Below, one piece after another: positions 33,346 to 45,553 of a stretch of DNA of 64,000 nt. Below the pieces are notes generated by a model. That model searched no databases and was not told the origin of the DNA. It worked only from the letters and a program-made list of their open reading frames with translations. Source of the DNA: Clostridiales bacterium. Lineage in GTDB: Bacteria; Bacillota; Clostridia; Christensenellales; Aristaeellaceae. Both the position numbers and the translations under genes were made by a program. The first letter of the stretch is position 1, and every line of letters starts with the position of its first letter. The stretch is from positions 1 to 64,000 of the forward strand of contig SFJH01000020.1 of NCBI GenBank assembly GCA_004555155.1, read 5' to 3'.

Positions 33346-34101
33346 TCACGCTTTCCCGACCACAATGTACCGGCTCGCCCAGTTTTCCGCCACCCATTGG
33401 GCGACGGGATAGTCCGGCAGCTCCATGTTCTTCGGCACCGGATCGCAAATGCGCACGCAGCCGCCCTCGATGGCGCTGACCAGGTTGTAATGCCCGCACT
33501 GCGTGTAAGGCGAGCCCGGCACCACGTTGATGATCACCGCGTTTCCTGCGGCGCGCTCGGCGGCGATGCGATCGAAGGATTCCGCGCCCGAGATCTCCTC
33601 CACGCGGGCGGTCAGTCCGTACAGCGCCGCGCAGGCGGGAAAGAAGGTATCGTCCGTTCCGTGAATGCCGTCGGGATCGCGGAAGCCGTTGGCGTTGGCC
33701 CAGTCGGCCAGCACCGGCGGCAGCACTGCCCGCCGCAGCGCGGTGCTCACGGCCATCGCCATGCTGGTGGGTCCGCAGGCCGAATTGCTCATCAGCTCGA
33801 TCTCCGGCGTGTTCGCCGCGTCATAGGGATACTCCGCCCACAGGGGATCCTTCATGGAATAATATTGAAACGGCGTTGTGACGCCCGGCGCGGCCTTTTC
33901 CGAATGGATGCGCGCCCAGAGCAGATCGTCGATGGTATCGCTGCTCTGCGCCAGGTCGTTCTGCCTCCGGAACCATCTCACCGCCCAGGCGGTTCTGCGG
34001 TCGAAGACGTCTCCCGCTCCGCAGTCGTAGCCCAGCTCATTCAGACGCACCTTCAGCGCGATGACGTTTTCATTTTTACATCCTTCATACAATAAGATCA
34101 T
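33346..34101 (-). CDS. Peptidoglycan-binding and C39-like cysteine peptidase domain protein
   Basis: A 251-residue protein; ATG 34101 is preceded by GGGTGATG. Residues about 8-50 (ENVIALKVRLNELGYDC, AVRWFRRQNDL) match a PG_binding_1 repeat. A papain-like peptidase_C39_2 domain follows: catalytic Cys in SNSACGPTSMAMAV (about 108-121), His in TQCGHYNLVSAI (about 205-216) and Asp in RICDPV. There is no signal peptide, which is odd for a wall-binding enzyme; non-classical export, spore location, or a longer in-frame N-terminus (the frame is open to 34323) are possibilities. Own promoter, diverging from gltB. Confidence 0.75.
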   Translation of the reverse strand: MILLYEGCKNENVIALKVRLNELGYDCGAGDVFDRRTAWAVRWFRRQNDLAQSSDTIDDLLWARIHSEKAAPGVTTPFQYYSMKDPLWAEYPYDAANTPEIELMSNSACGPTSMAMAVSTALRRAVLPPVLADWANANGFRDPDGIHGTDDTFFPACAALYGLTARVEEISGAESFDRIAAERAAGNAVIINVVPGSPYTQCGHYNLVSAIEGGCVRICDPVPKNMELPDYPVAQWVAENWASRYIVVGKA

Positions 34102-34233
34102 TTCATCACCCGTTTCTTTCTGGATTCCCGCAGCGCCGGGGCGTTTCTCCGCCGCGCCGCGAGACGGGGATTTTCGCCGCCGCCGCGGATCAGCCGCCCG
34201 GCGCGAACATAACCAATAAATAGCCCCTGATTT

Positions 34234-34262
34234 ATTATAACTGTCAATGTCCGCCGCGTCAA
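34234..34262 (-). promoter_or_regulatory. Promoter of the C39-like peptidase gene
   Basis: On the minus strand, TTGACG (34262-34257) and TATAAT (34239-34234) with a 17-bp spacer; the 5' UTR is about 125 nt. Confidence 0.75.
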
Positions 34263-34389
34263 GCCTTTTCATGCCGATTTTGCACACATCTTGCAGAATT
34301 GACGCTTTTTTCCTGCAAAACAATCGTTTTTTCCGAAACGACTGCAGTTTTTCTGCATGTTAATTCTAGTGTTTTTTCATTTCAAGCGA

Positions 34390-34418
34390 TTGACTTTCAC
34401 ATAGCAAAGCGCTATAAT
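34390..34418 (+). promoter_or_regulatory. Promoter of gltB-gltD
   Basis: TTGACT at 34390-34395 and TATAAT at 34413-34418, 17-bp spacer. The T-rich stretch 34300-34380 upstream holds repeated TTTTTC-TGCA motifs that could be regulator sites, without clear symmetry. Confidence 0.8.
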
Positions 34419-34430
34419 ACATCCATTGCA

Positions 34431-34480
34431 AGCAAAGGCGCTTCTGTTTTTTTACGGAAGACCTTTGCTCTTTTTATTTT
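34431..34480 (+). terminator. Leader terminator (attenuator) ahead of gltB
   Basis: AGCAAAGG (34431-34438) pairs with CCTTTGCT (34462-34469); inside, CTTCTG pairs with CGGAAG around a U-rich loop. CTTTTTATTTT follows. It begins only about 6 nt after the predicted transcription start and about 50 nt before gltB, so it should abort most transcripts unless overridden. Confidence 0.75.
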
Positions 34481-35309
34481 CATGCGGCGGCAGAACCATC
34501 AGGCCGCCCGGGAAAGGATGTTCGATCCATGGAAGCACACCAGATGGGACTGTACGATCCCCGATTTGAGCACGACGCCTGCGGCATCGGCACCGTCGTA
34601 AGCATCAAGGGCATCCGCTCGCACATGGCGGTGGACAATGCTCTGAAGATCGTCGAGCGCCTGGCGCACCGCGCCGGCAAGGACGCCACCGGCGATACCG
34701 GCGACGGCGTCGGCATTCTCACGCAGATCCCCCACGAGCTGTTCAGCCAGATTGTCCCCTGCATCCAGGGGCTCGGCGCGCGGGACTACGGCGTGGGCAT
34801 GTTCTTCTTTCCCCAGGACAGGCTGCTGATGAGCCGCGCAAAAAAGACGATGGAAATCATTGCCGAGAAGGAAGGCCTTCACTTTCTCGGATGGCGCGAT
34901 GTGCCCACCGCGCCGGAAGTGCTGGGTCAGCGCGCCCGGGACTGCATGCCCTGCATCTGCCAGGGCTTTGTGGCACGCCCGAAGGGCATCGCCCCCGGCA
35001 TCGATTTCGACCGCCGGCTGTACGTCGCCCGCCGCGTGTTCGAGCAGAGCAACGACAACACCTATGTCTGCTCCTTCTCCAGCCGCACCATCGTCTACAA
35101 GGGCATGTTCCTGGTCAACCAGCTGCGCGAGTTCTATCTGGATCTCCAGGATGAGCGCTACGCCTCCGCCATCGCCATGGTGCACTCCCGCTTCTCCACC
35201 AACACCACCCCCAGCTGGGAGCGCGCCCATCCGAACCGCCTGATCCTGCACAACGGCGAAATCAACACCATCCGCGGCAACGTGGACCGCATGTACGGCC
35301 GCGACGAGA

Positions 35310-38895
<3,586 letters not shown>

Positions 38896-38903
<8 letters not shown>

Positions 38904-40374
38904 GCAGACCGGATTCATGGAATACGCCCGGGCGACCAACCCCTGGATTGATCCTCTGGAGCGCATCCAGAACTTCAACGAATTCAAGGTGCCGCTCTCC
39001 GATGCGGAGCGCACCTGTCAGGCGGCGCGCTGCATGGACTGCGGCGTCCCCTTCTGCCAGTCGGGCATGTCCTTCCCCAGCGGAGCCACGGGCTGTCCGC
39101 TGAACAACCTGATTCCCGAGTGGAACGACATGCTCTACCACGGCAACTATCGCCACGCCCTGGCGCGGCTGCTGAAGCGCAACAGCTTTCCCGAGTTCAC
39201 CGGGCGCGTCTGCCCCGCGCTGTGTGAGGCGGCCTGCACCTGCGGCCTGAACGGCCAGCCGGTCTCCTGCCACGACAACGAGCTCGCCATCATCGAAACC
39301 GCCTTCAAGAACGGCTGGATGCAGCCCAATCCGCCCGCCGTGCGCTCCGGAAAGCGCGTGGCGGTGGTGGGCAGCGGTCCCTCCGGTCTGGCAGCCGCCG
39401 ACCGCCTGAACCATCGCGGCCACACCGTGGACGTCTATGAGCGCAGCGACCGCCCCGGCGGACTGCTGATGTATGGCATTCCCAACATGAAGCTGGACAA
39501 GAGCGTCGTCCGGCGCCGCCTCGACCTGATGGAGGCCGAGGGCGTGACCTTCCACACCGGCGTTGAGGTCGGCAGGGATATCTCCGCCGAAGCGCTGCTC
39601 CGGGACTACGACGCGGTGGTGATCTGCTGCGGCGCGTCCAAGCCCCGCGATCTGAACGTGGAGAACCGCGACGCCGACGGCGTGTACTTCGCCGTGCAGT
39701 TCCTGAAGGCCACCACCAAGAGCCTGCTGGATTCCAACTTCGAGGATCAGAAGTTCATCCCCGTCAAGGGCAAGAACGTGGTGGTCGTCGGCGGCGGCGA
39801 CACCGGCAACGACTGCGTGGGCACCTCCATCCGCCTGGGCTGCAAGTCGATCACCCAGATCGAGATGATGCCCTGCCCGCCCACCGAGCGCCAGCCCAAC
39901 AACCCCTGGCCCTACTGGCCCCGGGTACTCAAGACCGACTACGGCCAGCAGGAGGCCATCGCCGTGTTCGGCCACGACCCGCGCATCTATGAGACCACCG
40001 TCAAGGCGCTGAAGAAGGATGCCGACGGCAAGCTCTGCGGCGCGACGCTGGTCAAGCTCCAGCGCGATCCCGCCACAGGCCGCATGGTGGAGATTCCCGG
40101 CAGGGAATACGACATCGAATGCGAGCTGCTGCTCATCGCCGCAGGCTTCCTGGGCTGCGAGGACTTCATCGCCTCTGCCTTCGGCGTGGAAAAGACGCCC
40201 CGCGGCGGCGTGGTCACCGTCTCCGGAACCCACGGCACCGCCGTGCCCGGACTGTTCACCGCCGGCGATATGCGCCGCGGCCAGTCGCTGGTGGTGCACG
40301 CCATCAACGAAGGCCGCCACGCCGCCAAGGAAGTGGACGACTATCTGATGGGCTACACCGGTCTTTCCAACTGA
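38896..40374 (+). CDS. gltD: Glutamate synthase small subunit (NADPH dehydrogenase)
   Basis: A 492-residue flavoprotein. N-terminal iron-sulfur cysteines C41, C46, C49 and C54 (CQAARCMDCGVPFC) and a second set in CPALCEAACTCG (about 98-109); FAD loop VAVVGSGPSGLAAADRL (about 151-167); NADPH loop VVVVGGGDTGNDCVG (about 295-309). It passes electrons from NADPH to GltB. AAGGGAGG for ATG 38896 is inside the gltB end, and the genes overlap by 8 bases. Intact, unlike gltB. A clear terminator follows. Confidence 0.95.
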
Positions 40375-40384
40375 CCATCCTCGG

Positions 40385-40412
40385 CTCCCGGCAGCAATGC
40401 CGGGAGTTTTTT
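40385..40412 (+). terminator. Terminator of gltB-gltD
   Basis: CTCCCGGCA (40385-40393) and TGCCGGGAG (40398-40406), GCAA tetraloop, then TTTTTT. Confidence 0.92.
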
Positions 40413-40422
40413 GTAAAACCCA

Positions 40423-40453
40423 TTGACATGGAGCGCACTCCAGGTGATATGGT
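40423..40453 (+). promoter_or_regulatory. MerR-type promoter of the aldo/keto reductase gene
   Basis: TTGACA at 40423-40428 and TATGGT at 40448-40453 are 19 bp apart, too long for normal use. The spacer contains the dyad TGGAGCGCACTCCA (40429-40442). Long spacer plus a dyad between the boxes is the mark of promoters activated by MerR-family proteins, and this GGAG-N4-CTCC site resembles those of the AdhR/YraB-NmlR group. No merR gene is in the window. Confidence 0.75.
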
Positions 40454-40462
40454 AATATCACC
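40443..40462 (+). promoter_or_regulatory. Perfect palindrome overlapping the -10 and start site
   Basis: GGTGATAT (40443-40450), GGTA, ATATCACC (40455-40462): an 8-bp perfect inverted repeat over the transcription start of the aldo/keto reductase gene. A second operator or an RNA hairpin at the 5' end are both possible. Confidence 0.5.
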
Positions 40463-40487
40463 AACATTGGATTGGAGGCTGCTTTCC

Positions 40488-41585
40488 ATGAAAAACTTCG
40501 GCTTCGGCTGCATGCGCCTGCCCATGAACGGCGAGCAGGTGGACATTCCCCGGTTTACCCAAATGGTGGATCGCTTTCTTGAGGAGGGCTTCACCTACTT
40601 CGACACCGCCCACGGCTACCTCGGCGGCAAGAGCGAGCTCGCAATCCGCGAGGCGCTCGCCGCCCGCCATCCCCGGGATCGCTATATCCTCACCAACAAG
40701 CTGAGCACCAACTTCTTTGAAAAGACGGAGGAAATCCGTCCGCTGCTGGACAGCCAGCTGGCCGCCTGCGGCGTGGAATACTTCGACTACTATCTGATGC
40801 ACGCCCAGAACGCGGAGGTGTTCGCCAAGTACAAGCGCCTCCACGCCTACGAGACCGCGCTGGAGCTGATGGCCGAGGGCAAGTTCCGCCACTTCGGCAT
40901 CTCCTTCCACGACAAGGCCGAGGTGCTGGAACAGATTCTGACCGAATATCCGCAGGTCGAGGTCGTTCAGATCCAGTTCAACTACGCCGATTATGAGGAC
41001 GCGTCCGTGGAGAGCCGCCGCTGCTACGAGGTCTGCCGGAAGTTCGGCAAGCCGGTGATCGTGATGGAGCCGGTGAAGGGCGGCAATCTGGCAAACCTTC
41101 CCGACGAGGCCGCCGCCATTCTGGCCGGTCTGAACGGCGGCAGCCCCGCCAGCTATGCCATCCGCTTCGCCGCAGGGTTTGAAGGCATGATGATGGTGCT
41201 CTCCGGCATGGGCACGCCCGAGCAGATGGAGGAGAACATCGGCTTCATGAAGGACTTCAAGCCCCTGTCCGGCGCGGAGCGCGCCGCCATCGATCAGGTC
41301 TGCGAAATCTTCCGCCGCCAGAACCTGATTCCCTGCACCGCCTGCCGCTATTGTACCGACGGCTGCCCGATGAGCATCCGCATCCCCGACCTGTTCGCCA
41401 GCATGAACGACAAGCGGCGCAACCACAACTGGAACGCCGACTACTACTACAACAGCGTGCACACCGCCCACGGCGGCAAGGCGTCCTCCTGCGTGGGCTG
41501 CGGCCAGTGCGAGGACATCTGCCCCCAGCACCTGCCCATTCGTCAGCTGCTGAAGGATGTGGCCGCGGAATTCGAGCAGAACTGA
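40488..41585 (+). CDS. Aldo/keto reductase with C-terminal ferredoxin-type 4Fe-4S domain
   Basis: A 365-residue protein; ATG 40488 follows TGGAGG. The N-terminal barrel has FGFGCMRLP, the catalytic Asp/Tyr segment YFDTAHGYLGGKSE (Tyr in HGY) and LTNKLS (Lys). From about residue 283 come CTACRYCTDGCPMSI and, near 334, CVGCGQCEDICP, the two cysteine sets of a bacterial 4Fe-4S domain. This fused type is common in anaerobes and probably reduces aldehydes, ketones or quinones with ferredoxin. The MerR-type promoter suggests induction by an electrophile or aldehyde, which is inference. Confidence 0.9.
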   Translation: MKNFGFGCMRLPMNGEQVDIPRFTQMVDRFLEEGFTYFDTAHGYLGGKSELAIREALAARHPRDRYILTNKLSTNFFEKTEEIRPLLDSQLAACGVEYFDYYLMHAQNAEVFAKYKRLHAYETALELMAEGKFRHFGISFHDKAEVLEQILTEYPQVEVVQIQFNYADYEDASVESRRCYEVCRKFGKPVIVMEPVKGGNLANLPDEAAAILAGLNGGSPASYAIRFAAGFEGMMMVLSGMGTPEQMEENIGFMKDFKPLSGAERAAIDQVCEIFRRQNLIPCTACRYCTDGCPMSIRIPDLFASMNDKRRNHNWNADYYYNSVHTAHGGKASSCVGCGQCEDICPQHLPIRQLLKDVAAEFEQN

Positions 41586-41612
41586 CGCGAAGTTAATTTT
41601 TACAAATTGCGC

Positions 41613-41641
41613 TTTACATCTGCCCGGATATCGTATATAAT
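41613..41641 (+). promoter_or_regulatory. Promoter of the folT transcript
   Basis: TTTACA at 41613-41618 and TATAAT at 41636-41641, 17-bp spacer; transcription starts near 41648, at the riboswitch. Confidence 0.8.
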
Positions 41642-41644
41642 ACT

Positions 41645-41747
41645 GGCGAACAGAGTAGGAAATCTCGCGTGAAGTGCTGTCAAAATGGGGAGTTGTGTGG
41701 CAGACGAAGGACTTCGGTCCGCGATGAGTTTTCCGCACCCGCTGCGC
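41645..41747 (+). ncRNA. Tetrahydrofolate (THF) riboswitch
   Basis: The conserved folT-motif blocks appear in order: GAGTAGG, CGCGTGAAGTG, AAATGGGGAGTTGT, ACGAAGG, CCGCGATGA and CCGCACCCGCT. The ends GGCG/CGCC and CAG/CTG can form the closing P1 helix. It lies directly upstream of a folate transporter gene, the classic partner of this riboswitch in Firmicutes. A terminator follows at 41839, so ligand binding probably promotes termination. Confidence 0.92.
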
Positions 41748-41838
41748 CATATTGGGGTTGTCCTCCTTTATGTAGCAACGATACTCGGTCGAGCGAACGG
41801 TCGGCCATATTTTGTTGCCCCTTTTCTCAACGCATTCT

Positions 41839-41869
41839 CCCCTTACGGCTTCTGCCGCAAGGGGTTTTT
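41839..41869 (+). terminator. Expression-platform terminator of the THF riboswitch
   Basis: CCCCTT (41839-41844) with AAGGGG (41859-41864) and CGGC with GCCG inside, TTCT loop, then TTTTT. It lies 60 bp before the folT start. Confidence 0.85.
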
Positions 41870-41931
41870 GTTTGCCGCGTGAAGGGGGCGGCAGGTGTGC
41901 CGGTTGCTCAATATAAAGGAGGTTTTCTCAC

Positions 41932-42513
41932 ATGAACCATCAGAACAGCCCCGTCTCGTCCCCCAGGCGCATGACCGCCCGTACACTGGCCTACTGCGCG
42001 CTGCTGGCCGCAATCAGCGTGGTGCTCGCCCGCCTGATCATCCCGATGCCCAACGTCACCACCCGCTTCTCTCTCGAGGCCGTGCCGATCTTCATGGCCG
42101 GCATGCTGTTCGGCCCCGTGGCCGGCGGCCTGGTGGGCTTCACCGCCGATGCGGTGGGATGCCTGTTCTCCGGCTTCGGCTACAACCCGATCTTCTGCGT
42201 GCCGCCCATCCTCTACGGCGTGTTCGGCGGCGTCTTCCGCCGCTGGCTCGGCAAGGGCGTCACGCTGCCCCGCCTGCTCGCCTCCATGCTGCCGCCCGTG
42301 ATTATGGGCTCCATCCTCTGGCAGAGCGCGGCGCTGGCCTTCATCTACAACAGCAAGGGCACCTTCCAGCTGAGCCTGATCTACTTCCTGTCCTCCCGCT
42401 CGCTGCAGTTCGCCATCACCATCGTTCTGGATGTGCTGGTGATCTTCCTGCTGTTCCGCGCAAAGATCTTCGACCGTCTGGGCGTCTGGCCGCCGAAGTC
42501 GAAGAAATCATAA
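41932..42513 (+). CDS. folT: ECF transporter S component for folate
   Basis: A 193-residue membrane protein with about six helices. The start TARTLAYCALLAAISVVLARL, the conserved TRFSLEAVPIFMAGMLFGPVAGGLVGFTAD (about 42-70) and GYNPIFCVPPILYGVFGG (about 80-97) match FolT substrate-binding subunits. It works with shared EcfA, EcfA' and EcfT, not found here. Its riboswitch supports folate as the ligand. AAAGGAGG precedes ATG 41932. Confidence 0.92.
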   Translation: MNHQNSPVSSPRRMTARTLAYCALLAAISVVLARLIIPMPNVTTRFSLEAVPIFMAGMLFGPVAGGLVGFTADAVGCLFSGFGYNPIFCVPPILYGVFGGVFRRWLGKGVTLPRLLASMLPPVIMGSILWQSAALAFIYNSKGTFQLSLIYFLSSRSLQFAITIVLDVLVIFLLFRAKIFDRLGVWPPKSKKS

Positions 42514-42540
42514 CCCTGAAATCCGAAAGAAGGAACCTTC

Positions 42541-43833
42541 ATGAACGCAAACGAGGCCATTGAATACATCCATTCGGTCTGCTGGAAGGGCAGCGTGCCC
42601 GGGCTGGAACGCACCCGCGAGCTGCTCGCCCGAATGGGCAATCCCGAAAAGCAGCTGAAGTTCGTGCACATCGCGGGCACCAACGGCAAGGGCAGCACCG
42701 CGGCGATGACCGCCTCCATCCTGCAGAAGGCCGGATACCGCACCGGTCTGTACACTTCGCCCTACATCTATCGCTTTCACGAGCGGATGCAGATCGACGG
42801 CGCGGAGATCTCCGACGAGGATCTGGCGGAAATCACCGAATACGTCCGCCCCTTCGCGGACGCCATGGCGGAATCGCCCACGGAATTCGAGCTGGTGTGC
42901 TGCGTGGCGTTTGAATATTTCAAGCGCAGGCAGTGCGACATCGTCGTGCTGGAGGTCGGCATGGGCGGCGCGATGGACGCCACCAACGTCATCGATACGC
43001 CGGAGGTCGCGGTCATCACCAACATCGGTCTGGATCACACCGAATACCTGGGCGATACGGTGGAGAAGATCGCGGAAACCAAGGCCGGCATCTTCAAGGA
43101 AAACGGCCACGCCGTGATCTATCGCGGCGCGCCGTCGGTGGAAGCGGTATTCGAGCGCGTCTGCGCGGAAAAGAATGTCTGCCTGAAGAAGGCGGATTTC
43201 GATGGACTCGTTCTCCAGCGGCACAGCCTGGAGGGCCAGGTGTTCGACTGCGGCGCGCGGAAGGATCTGGCGCTGCCGCTGCTGGGCGACCATCAGCTGC
43301 ACAATGCCGCCGTGGTGCTGGCCATCGCGGACACGCTGATCGGCGAGGGCTGGCGCATCACGGAGCAGAACATCCGCGACGGCCTGCGGGATGTGCGCTG
43401 GCCGGGCCGCTTCGACGTGGTCTGCCGCCGCCCGCTGTTCATCATCGACGGCGGACACAATCCCCAGTGCATTGAAGCGCTGGTGAAGAACATCGAGGAC
43501 TACCTCCGGGATCGCCGCGTCATCGCGCTCACCGGCGTGCTGGCCGACAAGGACTACGCGGATATGTACAAGCCCGTGATGCCGCTGGTCGATCGTTTCG
43601 TCTGCATCACGCCGCCGAACCCCCGCCGTCTGCCCGCGGCGCAGCTGGCGGAATATCTCCGCCGCGTCGGCGCAGAGGCCGTTTCCTGCGAAACCGTCCC
43701 GGACGGCGTGCGCACCGCGCTCGAATTGGCCGGCGACGACGGCGCCGTGCTGTGCTTCGGATCGCTGTACACCATCGGCGCCATCCGCGACGCACTGACC
43801 GGCATGGTTCCCGCCTCCTCTGACGCGCTGTAA
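42541..43833 (+). CDS. folC: Folylpolyglutamate synthase / dihydrofolate synthase
   Basis: A 430-residue Mur-ligase-like enzyme. ATP loop GTNGKGSTAAM (about 46-56), TGLYTSPYIYRFHERM (about 67-82), LEVGMGGAMDATNV (about 137-150), NIGLDHTEYLGDT (about 160) and the C-terminal IDGGHNPQ (about 302) are present. It adds glutamates to folates, keeping imported folate in the cell, so the folT-folC pair makes a coherent unit under the THF riboswitch. It starts 27 bp after folT. Confidence 0.94.
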   Translation: MNANEAIEYIHSVCWKGSVPGLERTRELLARMGNPEKQLKFVHIAGTNGKGSTAAMTASILQKAGYRTGLYTSPYIYRFHERMQIDGAEISDEDLAEITEYVRPFADAMAESPTEFELVCCVAFEYFKRRQCDIVVLEVGMGGAMDATNVIDTPEVAVITNIGLDHTEYLGDTVEKIAETKAGIFKENGHAVIYRGAPSVEAVFERVCAEKNVCLKKADFDGLVLQRHSLEGQVFDCGARKDLALPLLGDHQLHNAAVVLAIADTLIGEGWRITEQNIRDGLRDVRWPGRFDVVCRRPLFIIDGGHNPQCIEALVKNIEDYLRDRRVIALTGVLADKDYADMYKPVMPLVDRFVCITPPNPRRLPAAQLAEYLRRVGAEAVSCETVPDGVRTALELAGDDGAVLCFGSLYTIGAIRDALTGMVPASSDAL

Positions 43834-43854
43834 TTCCGCGTTCATCCCGTTTTC

Positions 43855-43885
43855 AAAGGCGCAGCCTGATCGGCTGCGCCTTTTT
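43855..43885 (+). terminator. Terminator of folT-folC
   Basis: AAAGGCGCAGCC (43855-43866) and GGCTGCGCCTTT (43872-43883), TGATC loop, T run at 43881-43885. Confidence 0.92.
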
Positions 43886-44141
43886 CGTATCAAGATCGAT
43901 TGAACCGGAGGAGGTCTGCGGAAATCTGAAACCCCTGATTTCTCCGCCGCTGCGCCCGATTGCACGGGCGGTTCTGCGCAGGGCTTTCGGCCGTCTGATG
44001 GCTGCCTGGTTTCCTCCTGTATCTTCTGAAGCCCGCTCCGCCCGCCGTTCCCATCGCCGCCTGAAAACCGGCCTCGAATTGATTTGTTTTGTCAATAATT
44101 GCTGTCCTTAAAATCCGCTTCAAAAATTTCTGATATAACTC
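43886..44141 (+). other. Noncoding stretch between folC terminator and the sugar operon promoter
   Basis: About 255 bp with no credible ORF on either strand. One nested inverted repeat is visible, CTGCGC plus CCG (43950-43958) facing CGG and GCGCAG (43965-43981). GC falls toward the promoter. I see no gene or known motif in it. Confidence 0.5.
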
Positions 44142-44170
44142 TTTACAAAATAGGCATTTGATGCTATTAT
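44142..44170 (+). promoter_or_regulatory. Promoter of the sugar ABC transporter operon
   Basis: TTTACA at 44142-44147 and TATTAT at 44165-44170, 17-bp spacer. Confidence 0.75.
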
Positions 44171-44179
44171 TATCCTATC

Positions 44180-44195
44180 ACGTACACGTGTACGT
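44180..44195 (+). promoter_or_regulatory. LacI-type operator (perfect palindrome)
   Basis: ACGTACAC and GTGTACGT form a 16-bp perfect palindrome with a central CG, starting just after the predicted transcription start. Size, symmetry, central CG and position match LacI/GalR-family repressor sites. No lacI-type gene is in the window. Confidence 0.7.
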
Positions 44196-44220
44196 AATAA
44201 ATTATCGGGAGGCTTTTGCA

Positions 44221-45501
44221 ATGAAGAAACTGTTATCCCTGGTTCTTGTCCTGATGATGCTCCTGACCTGCTGTGTCGCATTCGCAGAAGAAGCGACCAA
44301 CGAAACCAATTTGATCGGTGATGGCGCAAACACCATCTCCATTGCTTTCGACGGCGAAAGCTTCAATGAAGAAGCGCTCTTTGGCGTTCTTCAGGATTTC
44401 TACGAGGAAACCGGCATCTCCGTTGAGGTCATCTATGTTGCCTCCACCGGCGGTTGGGGCGGCTTCTTCTCCAAGATCCAGACCATGATCGCCGGCGGCG
44501 ATGCGCCTGACCTGATCCGCATTGCGATCGAAGGCTTCCAGATCTTCCTGCAGAACGATATGATCGTTCCGATGAACGAATATGCAGAGAAATATCCCGA
44601 GTTCGCGGCGCTGGTCGAGGACAACCACGAGAAGCTGGTTGAGCCCTTCACCGTGGATGGACAGATTTACGGCTACGGCTTCGACTGGAACAACGTCGTA
44701 ACCCACATCAACACCAACATGCTGGCCGAGGCCGGTCTGGAGATCCCGGATGTGAACTGGACCGTGGATGAGTACCTGGAGTATGCCCGCGCCATGACCG
44801 GCACCCGCGAGGATGGCACCAAGCACTACGGCACCCAGGTTTCCACCTCCTGGTTCGAGCTCAGCGCCTGGCTGTACAACTGGGGCGCCTCCATTCTGAA
44901 CGATGAAATGACCGAGTCCACCATCAACAGCCCCGAGGCCGTTGAGATGTTCCAGTTCCTGCACGATCTGATCTACGTCGAGCAGGTTGCGCCGGTTCCG
45001 GGTTCTACCTCCGGCAACGAGTTCCTGACCGATCAGATCGGCATGTACTTCGCCGGCCGCTGGACGCTGGGCCAGTATCTCAACAACGACTTCAACAGCG
45101 TAGCCGTTGTATACGTGCCCACCAAGGCGACCAACCAGGTGATTTCCGGTATCGGCATCTTCCCCATCGCCAAGGCCTCTGAAAAGAAGGACGAAGCGTA
45201 CAAGCTGGCTGCCTGGCTTTCCTCCGCAGATTCCCAGAGCCGCATCATGAGCTACTCCGCCATCCCCTCCTCCAAGAAGTGCATGGACGAGATCGTCCGC
45301 ACCAGCGATCTGCCGATCAACAGCTACATCTATGCGGACTCTGCGGACATCGCGAAGTCTGTTCAGTGCCCGGCCACTTATGCTGACCTGCAGCTGATCT
45401 TCGACCGCTATGTTTCCCTGATCTTCGCGGATGAGATGGACGTGCAGTCTGCGCTGGACGCTTGCAAGGAAGAAATGGACATGGTTCTGATGGGCTTCTA
45501 A
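44221..45501 (+). CDS. Extracellular solute-binding protein of a sugar ABC transporter
   Basis: A 426-residue family 1 binding protein. ATG 44221 behind CGGGAGG opens a signal peptide (MKKLLSLVLVLMMLLTCCVAFAEEA) cut near AFA/EE; the Cys pair lacks a proper lipobox, so a lipoprotein is unlikely unless processing is unusual. The body has the typical ITIAFDGES/VEVIYV start, GGDAPDLIRIAIEGF (about 95) and YFAGRWTLGQY (about 275). It captures a mono- or oligosaccharide outside the cell. First gene of an operon with two permeases and two glycosidases. Confidence 0.88.
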   Translation: MKKLLSLVLVLMMLLTCCVAFAEEATNETNLIGDGANTISIAFDGESFNEEALFGVLQDFYEETGISVEVIYVASTGGWGGFFSKIQTMIAGGDAPDLIRIAIEGFQIFLQNDMIVPMNEYAEKYPEFAALVEDNHEKLVEPFTVDGQIYGYGFDWNNVVTHINTNMLAEAGLEIPDVNWTVDEYLEYARAMTGTREDGTKHYGTQVSTSWFELSAWLYNWGASILNDEMTESTINSPEAVEMFQFLHDLIYVEQVAPVPGSTSGNEFLTDQIGMYFAGRWTLGQYLNNDFNSVAVVYVPTKATNQVISGIGIFPIAKASEKKDEAYKLAAWLSSADSQSRIMSYSAIPSSKKCMDEIVRTSDLPINSYIYADSADIAKSVQCPATYADLQLIFDRYVSLIFADEMDVQSALDACKEEMDMVLMGF

Positions 45502-45553
45502 TGAATTTCTGGTTTTCTTCGAAATTCTCTGAAAGCGCTCGGTGAAAACCGGG

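Noticed and set aside
44221..44300. Lipoprotein signal in the sugar-binding protein
   Set aside because: The Cys pair follows LLT, lacking the small residue required before the lipobox Cys, and a normal cleavage site AFA/EE follows.
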